Made by a program: the position numbers and the translations under genes. A stretch of 64,000 bases of DNA, taken from positions 3,394,501 through 3,458,500 of the forward strand of contig NZ_AP019368.1 of assembly GCF_004295685.1 (NCBI RefSeq), given 5' to 3'. Positions 56,183 to 64,000 of the stretch are shown in pieces; positions within the stretch are counted from its first letter, which is position 1, and every line of letters starts with the position of its first letter. Source of the DNA: Fluviispira sanaruensis. GTDB taxonomy: Bacteria > Bdellovibrionota_B > Oligoflexia > Silvanigrellales > Silvanigrellaceae. Below the pieces are notes generated by a model, which saw only the letters and a list, made by a program, of their open reading frames with translations, searched no databases and was not told the origin of the DNA.

Positions 56183-56419
56183 TTAGTCTGTTACGATAAC
56201 ATCTTCTAAATCAGGAAATTCTTCTAATATATAATTAGAAATAGACTCAGATGTATAGGCCTGTATAGAACAACTCCCACAAGATCCTGAAAGTTCCAAA
56301 GTTAGTATATTATTATCTAAGCTAATAATATTTACTTCACCTCCATGTGCAGCCACACCGGGAGATATCTTTTCATCTATAAAACTTTTTACATTATTGT
56401 ACTGAACCGAGTTTTTCAT
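56183..56419 (-). CDS. NifU-like C-terminal-domain protein
   Basis: A 78-residue protein matching the NifU/Nfu C-terminal domain: RPGVAAHGG-type ISPGVAAHGGEVNI, then the metal-binding CGSCS (CxxC) and a short tail. Nfu proteins carry Fe-S clusters to apo-proteins, and the FeS/heme-rich respiratory chain would need such a carrier. Separated from the next gene by a 16-bp gap. Confidence 0.88.
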   Translation of the reverse strand: MKNSVQYNNVKSFIDEKISPGVAAHGGEVNIISLDNNILTLELSGSCGSCSIQAYTSESISNYILEEFPDLEDVIVTD

Positions 56420-56633
56420 TCTAAATGACTACCTTTTTTTAAGTCTAATAACAAGCTGAGAATGCTTATTCTAGGAGCTGCCTAACTTACTGAGAAAGTT
56501 AACCCTTAAAATATTAGCATAGTTTGGTTCATGACGGAAGACTTGCGCCGAAAAGTATATCGTGTTGCAATAAAATTAGACGATATTTTCTATGAAGTTA
56601 TCTCATTATTTATAAATTTTTGTGAGGAAATTC

Positions 56634-57758
56634 ATGAGCGTTGCTCCAATTTCGAGCAAAATCAAGTTTAAGATGCTAATACTATTGATTAATTTTCTTT
56701 ATAGCCAAAATATTTTTGCTTCATATTTTCCGCTAGAATTTGACGATGTTAACTCTTTACCCTTCCGTTTTAATAACGTTCCCACATCCTTATTCAATCT
56801 TTCTGGCTTGCCTCTCAATGCTTTACAGGTATTGAATGAGTCATACCGCTTAAGAATGCAAAAACAGATCTCAGATTTATGCCAAAGAGTTGATTATACC
56901 TACAAAAAACTCGATTGGGGCAAAAGCCCCTGCTTTTCATTGCCTTTGACATACAATTATGTCAGCGAAAATGGCAAACCCCTTGTCTATTGGGAATTTT
57001 CAGACAATTCATCTGGTTTTGATGAGAGCCAAAGACGCAATGTCACTCTCATCTTAGGGGGAGTTCATCCTGATGAGCTCACACCTGTTCATCTTGCCTT
57101 CCAATTTGCAGATGCTTTAAATAAAAATCCAAACTTGTATAAAGATTCTCGAGTTATTATTGCACCCCTTGTGAATCCAGACGGTTTTTTTGCAAATCCA
57201 CCTAAAAGAACAAATTCGAATGGAGTGGATTTAAATAGAAACTTTCCAACTGCCACCTGGAGCAAATACGCATATCAAATATGGTATAACTCTAAAGATC
57301 GTGATAAAAGAAAATTTCCTGGAAGATTTCCAAACTCTGAACAAGGCACGCGCTTTCAAGCAGACTTAATCAATAAATTTCAGCCAAATAAAGTTATATC
57401 AATTCATGCTCCCCTTGCATTTCTCGACTTAGATTACGAAATACCCAAACTTCTAACAATTGGACCACAAACAGTACAACAGAAAAAAGCACGCAATTTA
57501 ACGGAGCTCCTTTCAAGAAGTGCGGGCAATTATAAAATAAAAGATTTTGGAATTTACCCAGGCAGCTTAGGAAACTATGCTGGTAATGAAAGAGTTATTC
57601 CAACCATTACTTTAGAATTGAGCAGCAGCAATCCTAAACTCGTTAAGAAATTTTGGCGGGATTTTTCACCTGGAATTTTTAAAGCACTTAAATATGAATT
57701 TAAGAAACATCAATTAGACGATCTTCAAGCCTCAGCCCTATGGAAAACTTTGAATTGA
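56634..57758 (+). CDS. Secreted M14-family zinc carboxypeptidase-like protein
   Basis: A 374-residue protein with a signal peptide (residues 11-29, cleavage near FAS). The zinc and catalytic residues are in place: H145 and E148 (GGVHPDEL), H258 (VISIHAPL) and E328 (TLELSSS), plus NPDG and VDLNRNFP. This resembles murein-peptide amidase/MpaA-type M14 enzymes. Periplasmic peptide or murein recycling is a reasonable role. ATG 56634 follows GAGGAAA. Confidence 0.85.
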   Translation: MSVAPISSKIKFKMLILLINFLYSQNIFASYFPLEFDDVNSLPFRFNNVPTSLFNLSGLPLNALQVLNESYRLRMQKQISDLCQRVDYTYKKLDWGKSPCFSLPLTYNYVSENGKPLVYWEFSDNSSGFDESQRRNVTLILGGVHPDELTPVHLAFQFADALNKNPNLYKDSRVIIAPLVNPDGFFANPPKRTNSNGVDLNRNFPTATWSKYAYQIWYNSKDRDKRKFPGRFPNSEQGTRFQADLINKFQPNKVISIHAPLAFLDLDYEIPKLLTIGPQTVQQKKARNLTELLSRSAGNYKIKDFGIYPGSLGNYAGNERVIPTITLELSSSNPKLVKKFWRDFSPGIFKALKYEFKKHQLDDLQASALWKTLN

Positions 57759-57886
57759 GAGCAATGTATTAATCTCTTCCAACTAAAACTTGATATTTTT
57801 TACCTACTTGTTAAATAAATCAAGCTATCGTCATTTGATTGTTTATAGCATTTAAAAATTCAAATCACATACTGGATCTCAGACTC

Positions 57887-58996
57887 ATGCCACTAAAATT
57901 CGATTACATTGCCAAGGATCCCCACTCAGAAGCAAGACGCGGACGTGTCCACACAGCTCATGGAACCATCGAAACCCCCGTTTTTATGTCCGTAGGGACG
58001 TTCGGAGCGGTGAGAACACTTGATCACACTGAAATCGAAGAAATTGGCGTGCAAATCATATTAGGCAATACTTATCACCTGTATTTGCGCCCAGGGCCTG
58101 AAATTTTAAAAGACGTGGGGGGGTACCATAAACTCATTGGCTGGAATAAACCTATTTTAACGGACAGTGGGGGATTTCAAATATTTTCTCTTCCTCATCA
58201 AAGAGTTATAGGAGAAAAAGGGGTTACTTTTAAAAGTTATATTGATCAAAGTTATAAACGCCTTACTCCGGAAAGTGATATTGCCTTTCAGGAAACAATC
58301 GGCTCCGATATCATGATGGTTCTTGATGTTTGCGTTCCCTCAACAAGTCCGTATGAAGTTTGCGTCGATGCCATGAAAAGAACCCACCGCTGGGCTAAAC
58401 GCTGTAAACTGGCAAAAACAAGAGATGAAAATTCACTCTTTGGCATTGTTCAAGGTGCAATTCACGAAAATCTCCGCAAAGAAAGTGCCGAAACTTTAGT
58501 TGATCTTAATTTTGATGGTTATGCTGTTGGGGGATTAGCAGTTGGAGAAACCGATGAAGAACGTGAACATTTTACCAATTTCACCGCTCGTCTTTTACCG
58601 ACTCAAAAACCACGCTACCTCATGGGAGTTGGTACCCCACACGATCTCGTTCGCAGCGTTCGAGCGGGCATTGATATGTTCGACTGCATAATACCTACAA
58701 ATCATGCACGCCAAGGGGTTGCTTATACCTTTTCAGGCAAAGTAAAAATGCGCAGAGTTTTCCATGCACGCGAGCAAAGCCCGATCGATCCTTCTTGTGC
58801 ATGTTACGTATGCAAACGATTCACCCGAGCTTATTTACATCAATTGACAAAATGTGAAGAACCTACAGGGTGGAAACTGATTGCTTATCATAATACCTGG
58901 TTTTATGAACGCCTAATGGAAAAAATTCGAGACACTATCGTTGCTGGCACGTTTTCACAATTTGCCAAAGATTTTTTGTCTCACGTTGAAGAATAG
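57887..58996 (+). CDS. tgt: Queuine/queuosine tRNA-guanine transglycosylase
   Basis: A 369-residue enzyme that exchanges the wobble guanine for preQ1 in queuosine tRNAs. The catalytic base Asp lies in LTDSGGFQIF (D93), the nucleophile in MFDCIIPT, and the zinc site in CACYVCKRF. An upstream in-frame GTG/TTG region exists, but ATG 57887 gives the standard length. Its terminator is shared with carD. Confidence 0.95.
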   Translation: MPLKFDYIAKDPHSEARRGRVHTAHGTIETPVFMSVGTFGAVRTLDHTEIEEIGVQIILGNTYHLYLRPGPEILKDVGGYHKLIGWNKPILTDSGGFQIFSLPHQRVIGEKGVTFKSYIDQSYKRLTPESDIAFQETIGSDIMMVLDVCVPSTSPYEVCVDAMKRTHRWAKRCKLAKTRDENSLFGIVQGAIHENLRKESAETLVDLNFDGYAVGGLAVGETDEEREHFTNFTARLLPTQKPRYLMGVGTPHDLVRSVRAGIDMFDCIIPTNHARQGVAYTFSGKVKMRRVFHAREQSPIDPSCACYVCKRFTRAYLHQLTKCEEPTGWKLIAYHNTWFYERLMEKIRDTIVAGTFSQFAKDFLSHVEE

Positions 58997-59011
58997 AAAT
59001 TTTTAAATTTA

Positions 59012-59062
59012 TTCACCTATAAAAAAAGCCCCTCTTTTTGAGGGGCTTTTTTTATAGGTGAA
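59012..59062. terminator. Bidirectional terminator between tgt and carD
   Basis: Perfect 23-bp stem (12-34 and 40-62 of the 59000 block) with a TTTTT loop. The core is GCCCCTC/GAGGGGC with A- and T-runs, so it works for both convergent genes. Confidence 0.93.
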
Positions 59063-59063
59063 C

Positions 59064-59567
59064 TTAAATCGCGAAAAGTATATGATTTAACTCGTGTTCT
59101 ATCACACTTTTTTCTTCGCCACGGGCAACAGAGATTTCCGAAACGAGCATATTACGAGCGCGTTCAAGCATTTTCTTTTCGCCAAAAGAAAGCTCTTTGT
59201 CGGAGCTAAGAGAGGACAGATCTCTTAAAACTTCTGCAATTTCAACAAGATCGCCAGTGTTTAACTTATCATTTAAAGCTCTAAAACGACGATTCCAAGT
59301 TGCAGTCGACTTTTTTGAAGGAGATTGCAAGATTTGAAAAACTTTTTCTACATCTGGAAGAGAAATGACGGAACGAAGTCCTACTGTTTTTGCAGCACGT
59401 GTAGGCACCATGACTTTCGCACCCGTAGAATGGATTTTTAAAACGTAAAAATCCTGCTGAGCCCCACCAATACTGCATTCTTCAATGTTTTCTATTGTTC
59501 CAACACCATGGCAAGGATAAACAGCTTTTTGACCAACAGTAAAATCATAGAATTTTTCAGCATTCAT
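59064..59567 (-). CDS. carD: CarD-family transcriptional regulator
   Basis: A 167-residue CarD-type protein. The N-terminal RID/Tudor-like domain starts at FTVGQKAVYPCHGVG and includes KVMVPTRAAKTVGLRSV. The C-terminal part is helical (KKMLERARNMLVSEIS). CarD binds RNA polymerase and stabilises open complexes. GGAGG precedes ATG 59567 by 9 bases. An earlier in-frame TTG (59627) is unlikely. Confidence 0.92.
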   Translation of the reverse strand: MNAEKFYDFTVGQKAVYPCHGVGTIENIEECSIGGAQQDFYVLKIHSTGAKVMVPTRAAKTVGLRSVISLPDVEKVFQILQSPSKKSTATWNRRFRALNDKLNTGDLVEIAEVLRDLSSLSSDKELSFGEKKMLERARNMLVSEISVARGEEKSVIEHELNHILFAI

Positions 59568-60131
59568 GCAGCAAGACCTCCAGAAAAAGTTAAAACCCGT
59601 TGAAACTTGGCAGAGTAATTCAAGCAAAACAACGAGTTACACTTGTGTTTTTTAAATAAAAAATGTAATACTATCTAAATTTAATAACTTTATTCTTATG
59701 CAAACAGATTTCATCGATGAAAAAACCAAGGAGCCCCCAAAGTACCCAAAAATTTTTGAATACAAAATTTTTCAAATAAATTTCAAAAAGTTATGTTCAT
59801 ATAACTGTAGTGAAAAACTTGAAGTTAAGATTTGACACTTTCAAAAAAACCTAATAATGAGTCGCCTAGAGAGAATGTAAGTAAAAAACTCTGATACAAA
59901 TGTGAAACCAGGGTTCAACCAACATTTCTTAGCGCATATAAACTTTGTGTGTCGGACGCCCCTAAACTTCATGCATCAAAAACGAGACCTAAATGAGTCT
60001 GTTTTCGTAAGTCAAAGCATCAGCAACAATACCCTAGACAAACAGTCTTTGTCAATTTATTTTGCATAGAATTTGCGCAGCTATTTAACATTTATACATT
60101 TTTTGTTACGTAGTTTATAAAAGGAGAAAAA
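59568..60131 (+). promoter_or_regulatory. Gap upstream of the HD gene, with a promoter candidate
   Basis: About 560 bp without a gene between carD and the HD gene. TTGACA (59832-59837) with TAATGA (59855-59860) at 17-bp spacing is a plausible plus-strand promoter, giving a leader of about 270 bases. An imperfect inverted repeat (AAAACGAGAC, GTCTGTTTT) sits near 59980-60006. No function is recognised for the leader. Confidence 0.4.
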
Positions 60132-61739
60132 ATGGGACTTATTTCAGGTTGGAAGGGGTATTCTATAGTTGATAAAAACACATCTAGCCTCACATTTATC
60201 GGAAAAATTCGAGATTCTCTGCATGATACGATACCATTTACCGAAGCTGAAAAAATAATCATAGATCGCCCAGAATTTCAAAGACTTAGACGTATAAATC
60301 AAACAGCATTCACTCAATATGCTTTTCCAGGAGCTTCACACTCTCGTTTTGAGCATTCTTTGGGAGTTATGCATGTGGCAGGTCTTGTTCTCAACTCAAT
60401 AATCGCCAATCAACGCAGAATGCTTTCTGCACTCAATTCAGCTTATCAAGCAACACCTAAACACATCTGCGAAAACCTTTGGGAGTACGAAAAAACCAAT
60501 GGCTCCCTCAGCTCAACAGATAAAGCTCTGAATTTTCTAGAACAAAGTGTCTATCTCTCTCAATGCCTACGCTTTGCTGCTCTTCTCCATGATTGTGGCC
60601 ATGCCCCTTTCAGTCATTCAGGAGAGCGGTTTATGATGTCTTGGAAGAATTTTGAAAACAATATAGATTCTTTAAAACTCCCTGATTGGCTGGCTAAGTC
60701 ATTGCATAAAAAGATCCATAAATTTAAAAAACAAAACGTAAATTTCTTAGAATTAAATATTCGCCATGAGGTATATACTCTTCTAATTATTGCTAAAATA
60801 TTTAATTTTGATAGCGAATTCCTCACAGCAGAAATGGGGCAAGACATTTGTGCCGTTTTAGACTTATCTGTAGAGCCCCATCCAGAAAACGACCTAGCGA
60901 AAAGTGGTTTAAGAAACCTCTTACATGAAATAGTGAGCGGAGAAGTCGACGCAGACAGGATGGATTATCTTTTACGAGATTCTAGAGAGTGTGGAATAGT
61001 TTATGGTTATTTTGATTTAGGCCGCATTTTAGACTCCGTTGGTTTCTACTTAAATACCAAAACATCACAGTATCACTTAGCCATGCGCAGAAGCGGCGTT
61101 TCAGCCTTTGAAGATTATTTACGGGCACGTTGGAGCATGTATCAACAAGTCTATTTTCACAAAACGGTCACTGCCTGTGAAGCGATGCTTCAACATGTTA
61201 ACAAACAAATATCTGGTTTCACTTTACCGATACAAATAGACGAATATTTAAAATTAGATGATCATACTTTTGTCCCGTATTTAAAAGAAAAATATGCCGA
61301 TAAAATCACGGATTATTTAAGCAATATTTTGAACGATCTCGTCTACAATCGAAAACTTTGGAAGAGAGTATATGAAGAATTTATACCTAAAACTTCATAT
61401 CGTACAACCCCATCTCTCTGTCCAGCTATTGTTGGATTTCTAAAAGAAATTGGCTGCCCATCAGAAATAATTGAAAACAGCACCAATTTAACTCGATTTT
61501 CACCAAAAGGAAGAGAAGAGTCCTCGAAAAATAATTTCAAAATTATCATAAAAGATGTTCACTCGCTTCGTTATTTGGAACCAGTAGAGAATCATAGCAC
61601 ACTTATCAATCGTATTGATGAAGAGGTTGTCATCAGAAGAATATATATCTCTCGCTTTAATGAAAGTATTGAAAATATACAGTCTGATGAAATCCAAAAG
61701 AGAATATCAGATAAAATAATAAACCCTGACGAAAATTAA
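60132..61739 (+). CDS. HD-domain phosphohydrolase (SAMHD1/dGTPase-like)
   Basis: A 535-residue HD-superfamily hydrolase. The H-HD-D metal motif is seen as SHSRFEHSLGVMH, ALLHDCGHAPFSHSGE and GEVDADRMDYLLRDS, as in SAMHD1-type or dGTPase-like enzymes (FQRLRRINQTAFTQYAF precedes). The C-terminus is not recognised. GGAGAAAAA precedes the ATG. dNTP turnover is the likely role. Confidence 0.85.
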   Translation: MGLISGWKGYSIVDKNTSSLTFIGKIRDSLHDTIPFTEAEKIIIDRPEFQRLRRINQTAFTQYAFPGASHSRFEHSLGVMHVAGLVLNSIIANQRRMLSALNSAYQATPKHICENLWEYEKTNGSLSSTDKALNFLEQSVYLSQCLRFAALLHDCGHAPFSHSGERFMMSWKNFENNIDSLKLPDWLAKSLHKKIHKFKKQNVNFLELNIRHEVYTLLIIAKIFNFDSEFLTAEMGQDICAVLDLSVEPHPENDLAKSGLRNLLHEIVSGEVDADRMDYLLRDSRECGIVYGYFDLGRILDSVGFYLNTKTSQYHLAMRRSGVSAFEDYLRARWSMYQQVYFHKTVTACEAMLQHVNKQISGFTLPIQIDEYLKLDDHTFVPYLKEKYADKITDYLSNILNDLVYNRKLWKRVYEEFIPKTSYRTTPSLCPAIVGFLKEIGCPSEIIENSTNLTRFSPKGREESSKNNFKIIIKDVHSLRYLEPVENHSTLINRIDEEVVIRRIYISRFNESIENIQSDEIQKRISDKIINPDEN

Positions 61740-61760
61740 TAATGAAGTAGGTTACTTTAA

Positions 61761-63908
61761 ATGTCTGAAAATAAATTAAATAAAGAAACAAGTCCTTATC
61801 TTCTTCAACATAAAAATAATCCTGTCAATTGGTATCCATGGTGCAAAGAAGCATTTGAAAACGCACAAAAAGACGACAAACCGATTTTTTTATCGATAGG
61901 TTATTCAAGCTGTCATTGGTGTCACGTCATGGCGCATGAAAGCTTTGATGATAAAGAAACAGCAGATTTCTTAAATGAAAACTTTATTAATATAAAAGTT
62001 GATCGAGAAGAACGGCCCGACATCGATGAAATATATATGGAAGCCGTTCAACTCATGACTAAACATGGTGGCTGGCCCCTGAGTGTCTTTCTCACACCCG
62101 ATCTCAAGCCTTTTTACGGGGGTACATATTTTCCTTTAGAAGCACAATATGGACAGCCTTCATTTAAAGATGTTCTTTCCGCAATTGCAAAGTTTTATGA
62201 TGAAAATAAAAAAGATATCAACGAACGAAGTAGTAAAATTTTGGAGTATTTAAAAGAAACAGCCCAATCAACAAGTTTAGTCATGCTTGAAAAAAAACTA
62301 AATGATAAATCTCTTACTACTGAAAAAATGATTGAAAATCTGCAAAATACTTACAATAGATTGATTGATTTATTGGAACTTGACTCGGATAAAATCAATG
62401 GCGGGTTTGGTAGAGCCCCTAAATTTCCGCAACCCGCAAAATTATCCGCTCTGCTTTTTTCTAAAAATAAAGCGAATGTAGCGCATGCTATTTTTACTTT
62501 AAATAAAATAAGATGTGGTGGAATTATAGACCAAATTGGCGGAGGTATTGCTCGTTATAGCGTCGACACTCAATGGCTTGTTCCTCATTTTGAGAAAATG
62601 CTTTATGACAATGCCCAAATTATATCACTTTTTTCTGCTGCGCATTGTATTTTAAAAAATGAAAACCCCGTTTTAGCCTCCGAACTTAAAGAAACAGCTC
62701 AAAATATTTATTCTTACTTAGAACGAGATTTAAAAAATAATTCTTGTGCTTTATATTTTAGCGCTGAAGATGCAGATAGCGAAGGTGAAGAGGGATTATT
62801 CTATACTTTTTTCCACGAAGATTTTTCTGAAGTTTTTAATAACAATTTTGAGTTAAAGGAATTTGCTCTTAATTATTTTAATATTTCATTAAATGGAAAT
62901 TTCGATGGGACAAATATTTTAACAATACCTGAAGACATTAGTATATTTTGCAAAAAAAATAATATATCGCTGAATGAATTCAATATTTATAAGAAACAAG
63001 CAAGAGAAATACTCTTTAAAGAACGCGAAAAACGTATTCGCCCAGAACTCGATACCAAATGTCTACTCAGTTGGAATAGTCTTGCTGTTACAGGATTATT
63101 ACAATCTTCTTTATATTTAAATAACGCAGATATGTTCAAATCTGCTCTGGATAAATTAGTAAATATTTTATCTATTTTCAAAGTAAGTAATGAATATAAA
63201 CATGTTTATAACGGTATTTCAGCAAACATAAACGCATTTTCAGATGACCTCGGATATCTGCTTGAAGCCTGCACAGAAACGCTACTTGTAACTGGCAGCG
63301 ATTCTCTTTTGAAAGAAATTTTAAATATTGTAAAAGAAATTCATAAAAACTTTATCGATCCAATTGAAGGTATTTTATATTATTCTGCCAAACAAGAAGA
63401 TCACGTTAATAGACCAACAAAACCTGAAGATAATGTCATTCACAGTGCACATTCTGCAATATTTGGTAGTATTTCTAAAATAATAGCCTGGCTTGGCGCT
63501 ACAGGCAAATATGAATCACTCAGTCAAAGCGAGCATAAAATGCTAGAATCACTTGCGCTTATTTCGCTCTCAAATACTGTTTCTTTATCAGAAAATGTCC
63601 CAATAGCTTGCGCACAAATGCTGCAAAAAGTAAAATGGTTTGAACATAAAAATGTTGTTATTTTAAATGAATCGAATAGTAAATTAGCAACTCTCAAACA
63701 TTTTAATAAAATTTATTCACATATTTTTTCCACAGATTCAAAATATTTTGTTATAGGCAATCAGCATAACGACAAATACAATATTGATAATTTAACTAAT
63801 TATTGCAATGAAATATTTGCGCAAAATATTGAAATAAGCTATTCATATTGTAATAAAAATGGCTGTCAGTTGCCAACCGATAATTTATCTGAACTTGCGG
63901 TTATATAA
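61761..63908 (+). CDS. YyaL-type thioredoxin-domain protein (DUF255)
   Basis: A 715-residue protein. A thioredoxin-like N-terminal domain carries [23 protein letters not shown] and [15 protein letters not shown], then an (alpha/alpha)6-barrel-like region ([28 protein letters not shown]). Homologues are known as YyaL/SSP411/spermatogenesis-associated protein 20. Function is not settled. It starts 21 bp after the HD gene. Confidence 0.9.
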   Translation: MSENKLNKETSPYLLQHKNNPVNWYPWCKEAFENAQKDDKPIFLSIGYSSCHWCHVMAHESFDDKETADFLNENFINIKVDREERPDIDEIYMEAVQLMTKHGGWPLSVFLTPDLKPFYGGTYFPLEAQYGQPSFKDVLSAIAKFYDENKKDINERSSKILEYLKETAQSTSLVMLEKKLNDKSLTTEKMIENLQNTYNRLIDLLELDSDKINGGFGRAPKFPQPAKLSALLFSKNKANVAHAIFTLNKIRCGGIIDQIGGGIARYSVDTQWLVPHFEKMLYDNAQIISLFSAAHCILKNENPVLASELKETAQNIYSYLERDLKNNSCALYFSAEDADSEGEEGLFYTFFHEDFSEVFNNNFELKEFALNYFNISLNGNFDGTNILTIPEDISIFCKKNNISLNEFNIYKKQAREILFKEREKRIRPELDTKCLLSWNSLAVTGLLQSSLYLNNADMFKSALDKLVNILSIFKVSNEYKHVYNGISANINAFSDDLGYLLEACTETLLVTGSDSLLKEILNIVKEIHKNFIDPIEGILYYSAKQEDHVNRPTKPEDNVIHSAHSAIFGSISKIIAWLGATGKYESLSQSEHKMLESLALISLSNTVSLSENVPIACAQMLQKVKWFEHKNVVILNESNSKLATLKHFNKIYSHIFSTDSKYFVIGNQHNDKYNIDNLTNYCNEIFAQNIEISYSYCNKNGCQLPTDNLSELAVI

Positions 63909-63921
63909 GAGGTTTTTTATT

Positions 63922-64000
63922 ATGCTTAAACAAACAGACACAAGTGTGCCAAATATATTTACTGTGTCAGATGGCACTGGTGAAACGGCAATCAGTATTG
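63922..64000 (+). CDS. ppsR: PEP synthase regulatory protein-like (partial)
   Basis: The first 26 codons of a gene that runs off the right edge. NIFTVSDGTGETAISI matches the N-terminal P-loop of the PSRP/PDRP (DUF299) kinase-phosphorylase family that regulates phosphoenolpyruvate synthase. AGAGG lies 10 bases upstream of ATG 63922. Confidence 0.8.
   Translation, partial: MLKQTDTSVPNIFTVSDGTGETAISI

Noticed and set aside
59905-59930. A GGTTCAACC stretch that resembles a tRNA T-loop
   Set aside because: The flanking bases do not form a T-arm stem, and no acceptor stem or anticodon arm could be folded around it.

Overview
This window comes from an A+T-rich, aerobic, menaquinone-using Gram-negative bacterium. 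Support for this comes from the caa3-type cytochrome oxidase, the alternative complex III, the menaquinone genes, and Sec and lipoprotein signals. Gene families and base composition fit Bdellovibrionota/Oligoflexia (for example Silvanigrella-like bacteria), but no rRNA or other marker is present, so this placement is inference. GTG and TTG starts are frequent. In several genes a good Shine-Dalgarno site points to them.

Layout: 1-671 is the truncated start of a FabH-like ketoacyl synthase. recN (+) follows, then a minus-strand menaquinone operon (menB-menA-TANGO2-like-menC-menE-MFS, 2637-8679). 8804-11588 is a looser accessory stretch: a substrate-binding protein with a blocked start, a small secreted protein, an IS3-type transposase remnant and an exported AroQ-type chorismate mutase. 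11660-17308 holds a YqhD-type alcohol dehydrogenase and the glycine cleavage genes gcvT-gcvH-(terminator)-gcvPA-gcvPB. 17512-28059 holds a GT87-like membrane protein, ppa, a SUI1 protein, a secreted ricin-type lectin candidate, a ParA/MinD ATPase with a RodZ-like HTH protein, an rluD-like gene, menF and sucCD.

28136-32521 is the accessory hot spot. It has a degenerate aerolysin-like toxin gene, an intact aerolysin-like gene, a serine-recombinase scar, and a direct repeat of about 205 bp that duplicates the 3' end of a glycosyltransferase gene. 32537-45681 is a respiratory supercluster on the minus strand: a Cys-rich anchored protein, ctaB, then actA-actB-actD-actE-actF, a small membrane protein, sco, and coxB-coxA-coxC-coxD. 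No actC (NrfD-like quinol-binding subunit) is present. A Fur-like 7-1-7 palindrome and a candidate promoter lie upstream of actA.

45765-49487 encodes a full-length ABCC/MRP-type ABC transporter of eukaryotic architecture. 49555-63908 is mostly housekeeping: HAD phosphatase, cupin, gloB, tex, ndk, a maltokinase-like protein lacking the catalytic Asp, NifU-like, an M14 peptidase, tgt, carD, an HD phosphohydrolase and a YyaL-type protein. The window ends inside a ppsR-like gene.

Together, menB/A/C/E and menF make menaquinone, which the alternative complex III oxidises to feed the caa3 oxidase. ctaB and sco serve heme and CuA assembly. Accessory genes (aerolysin-like, lectin-like, exported chorismate mutase, MRP transporter) suggest interaction with eukaryotic hosts or prey, which is inference.
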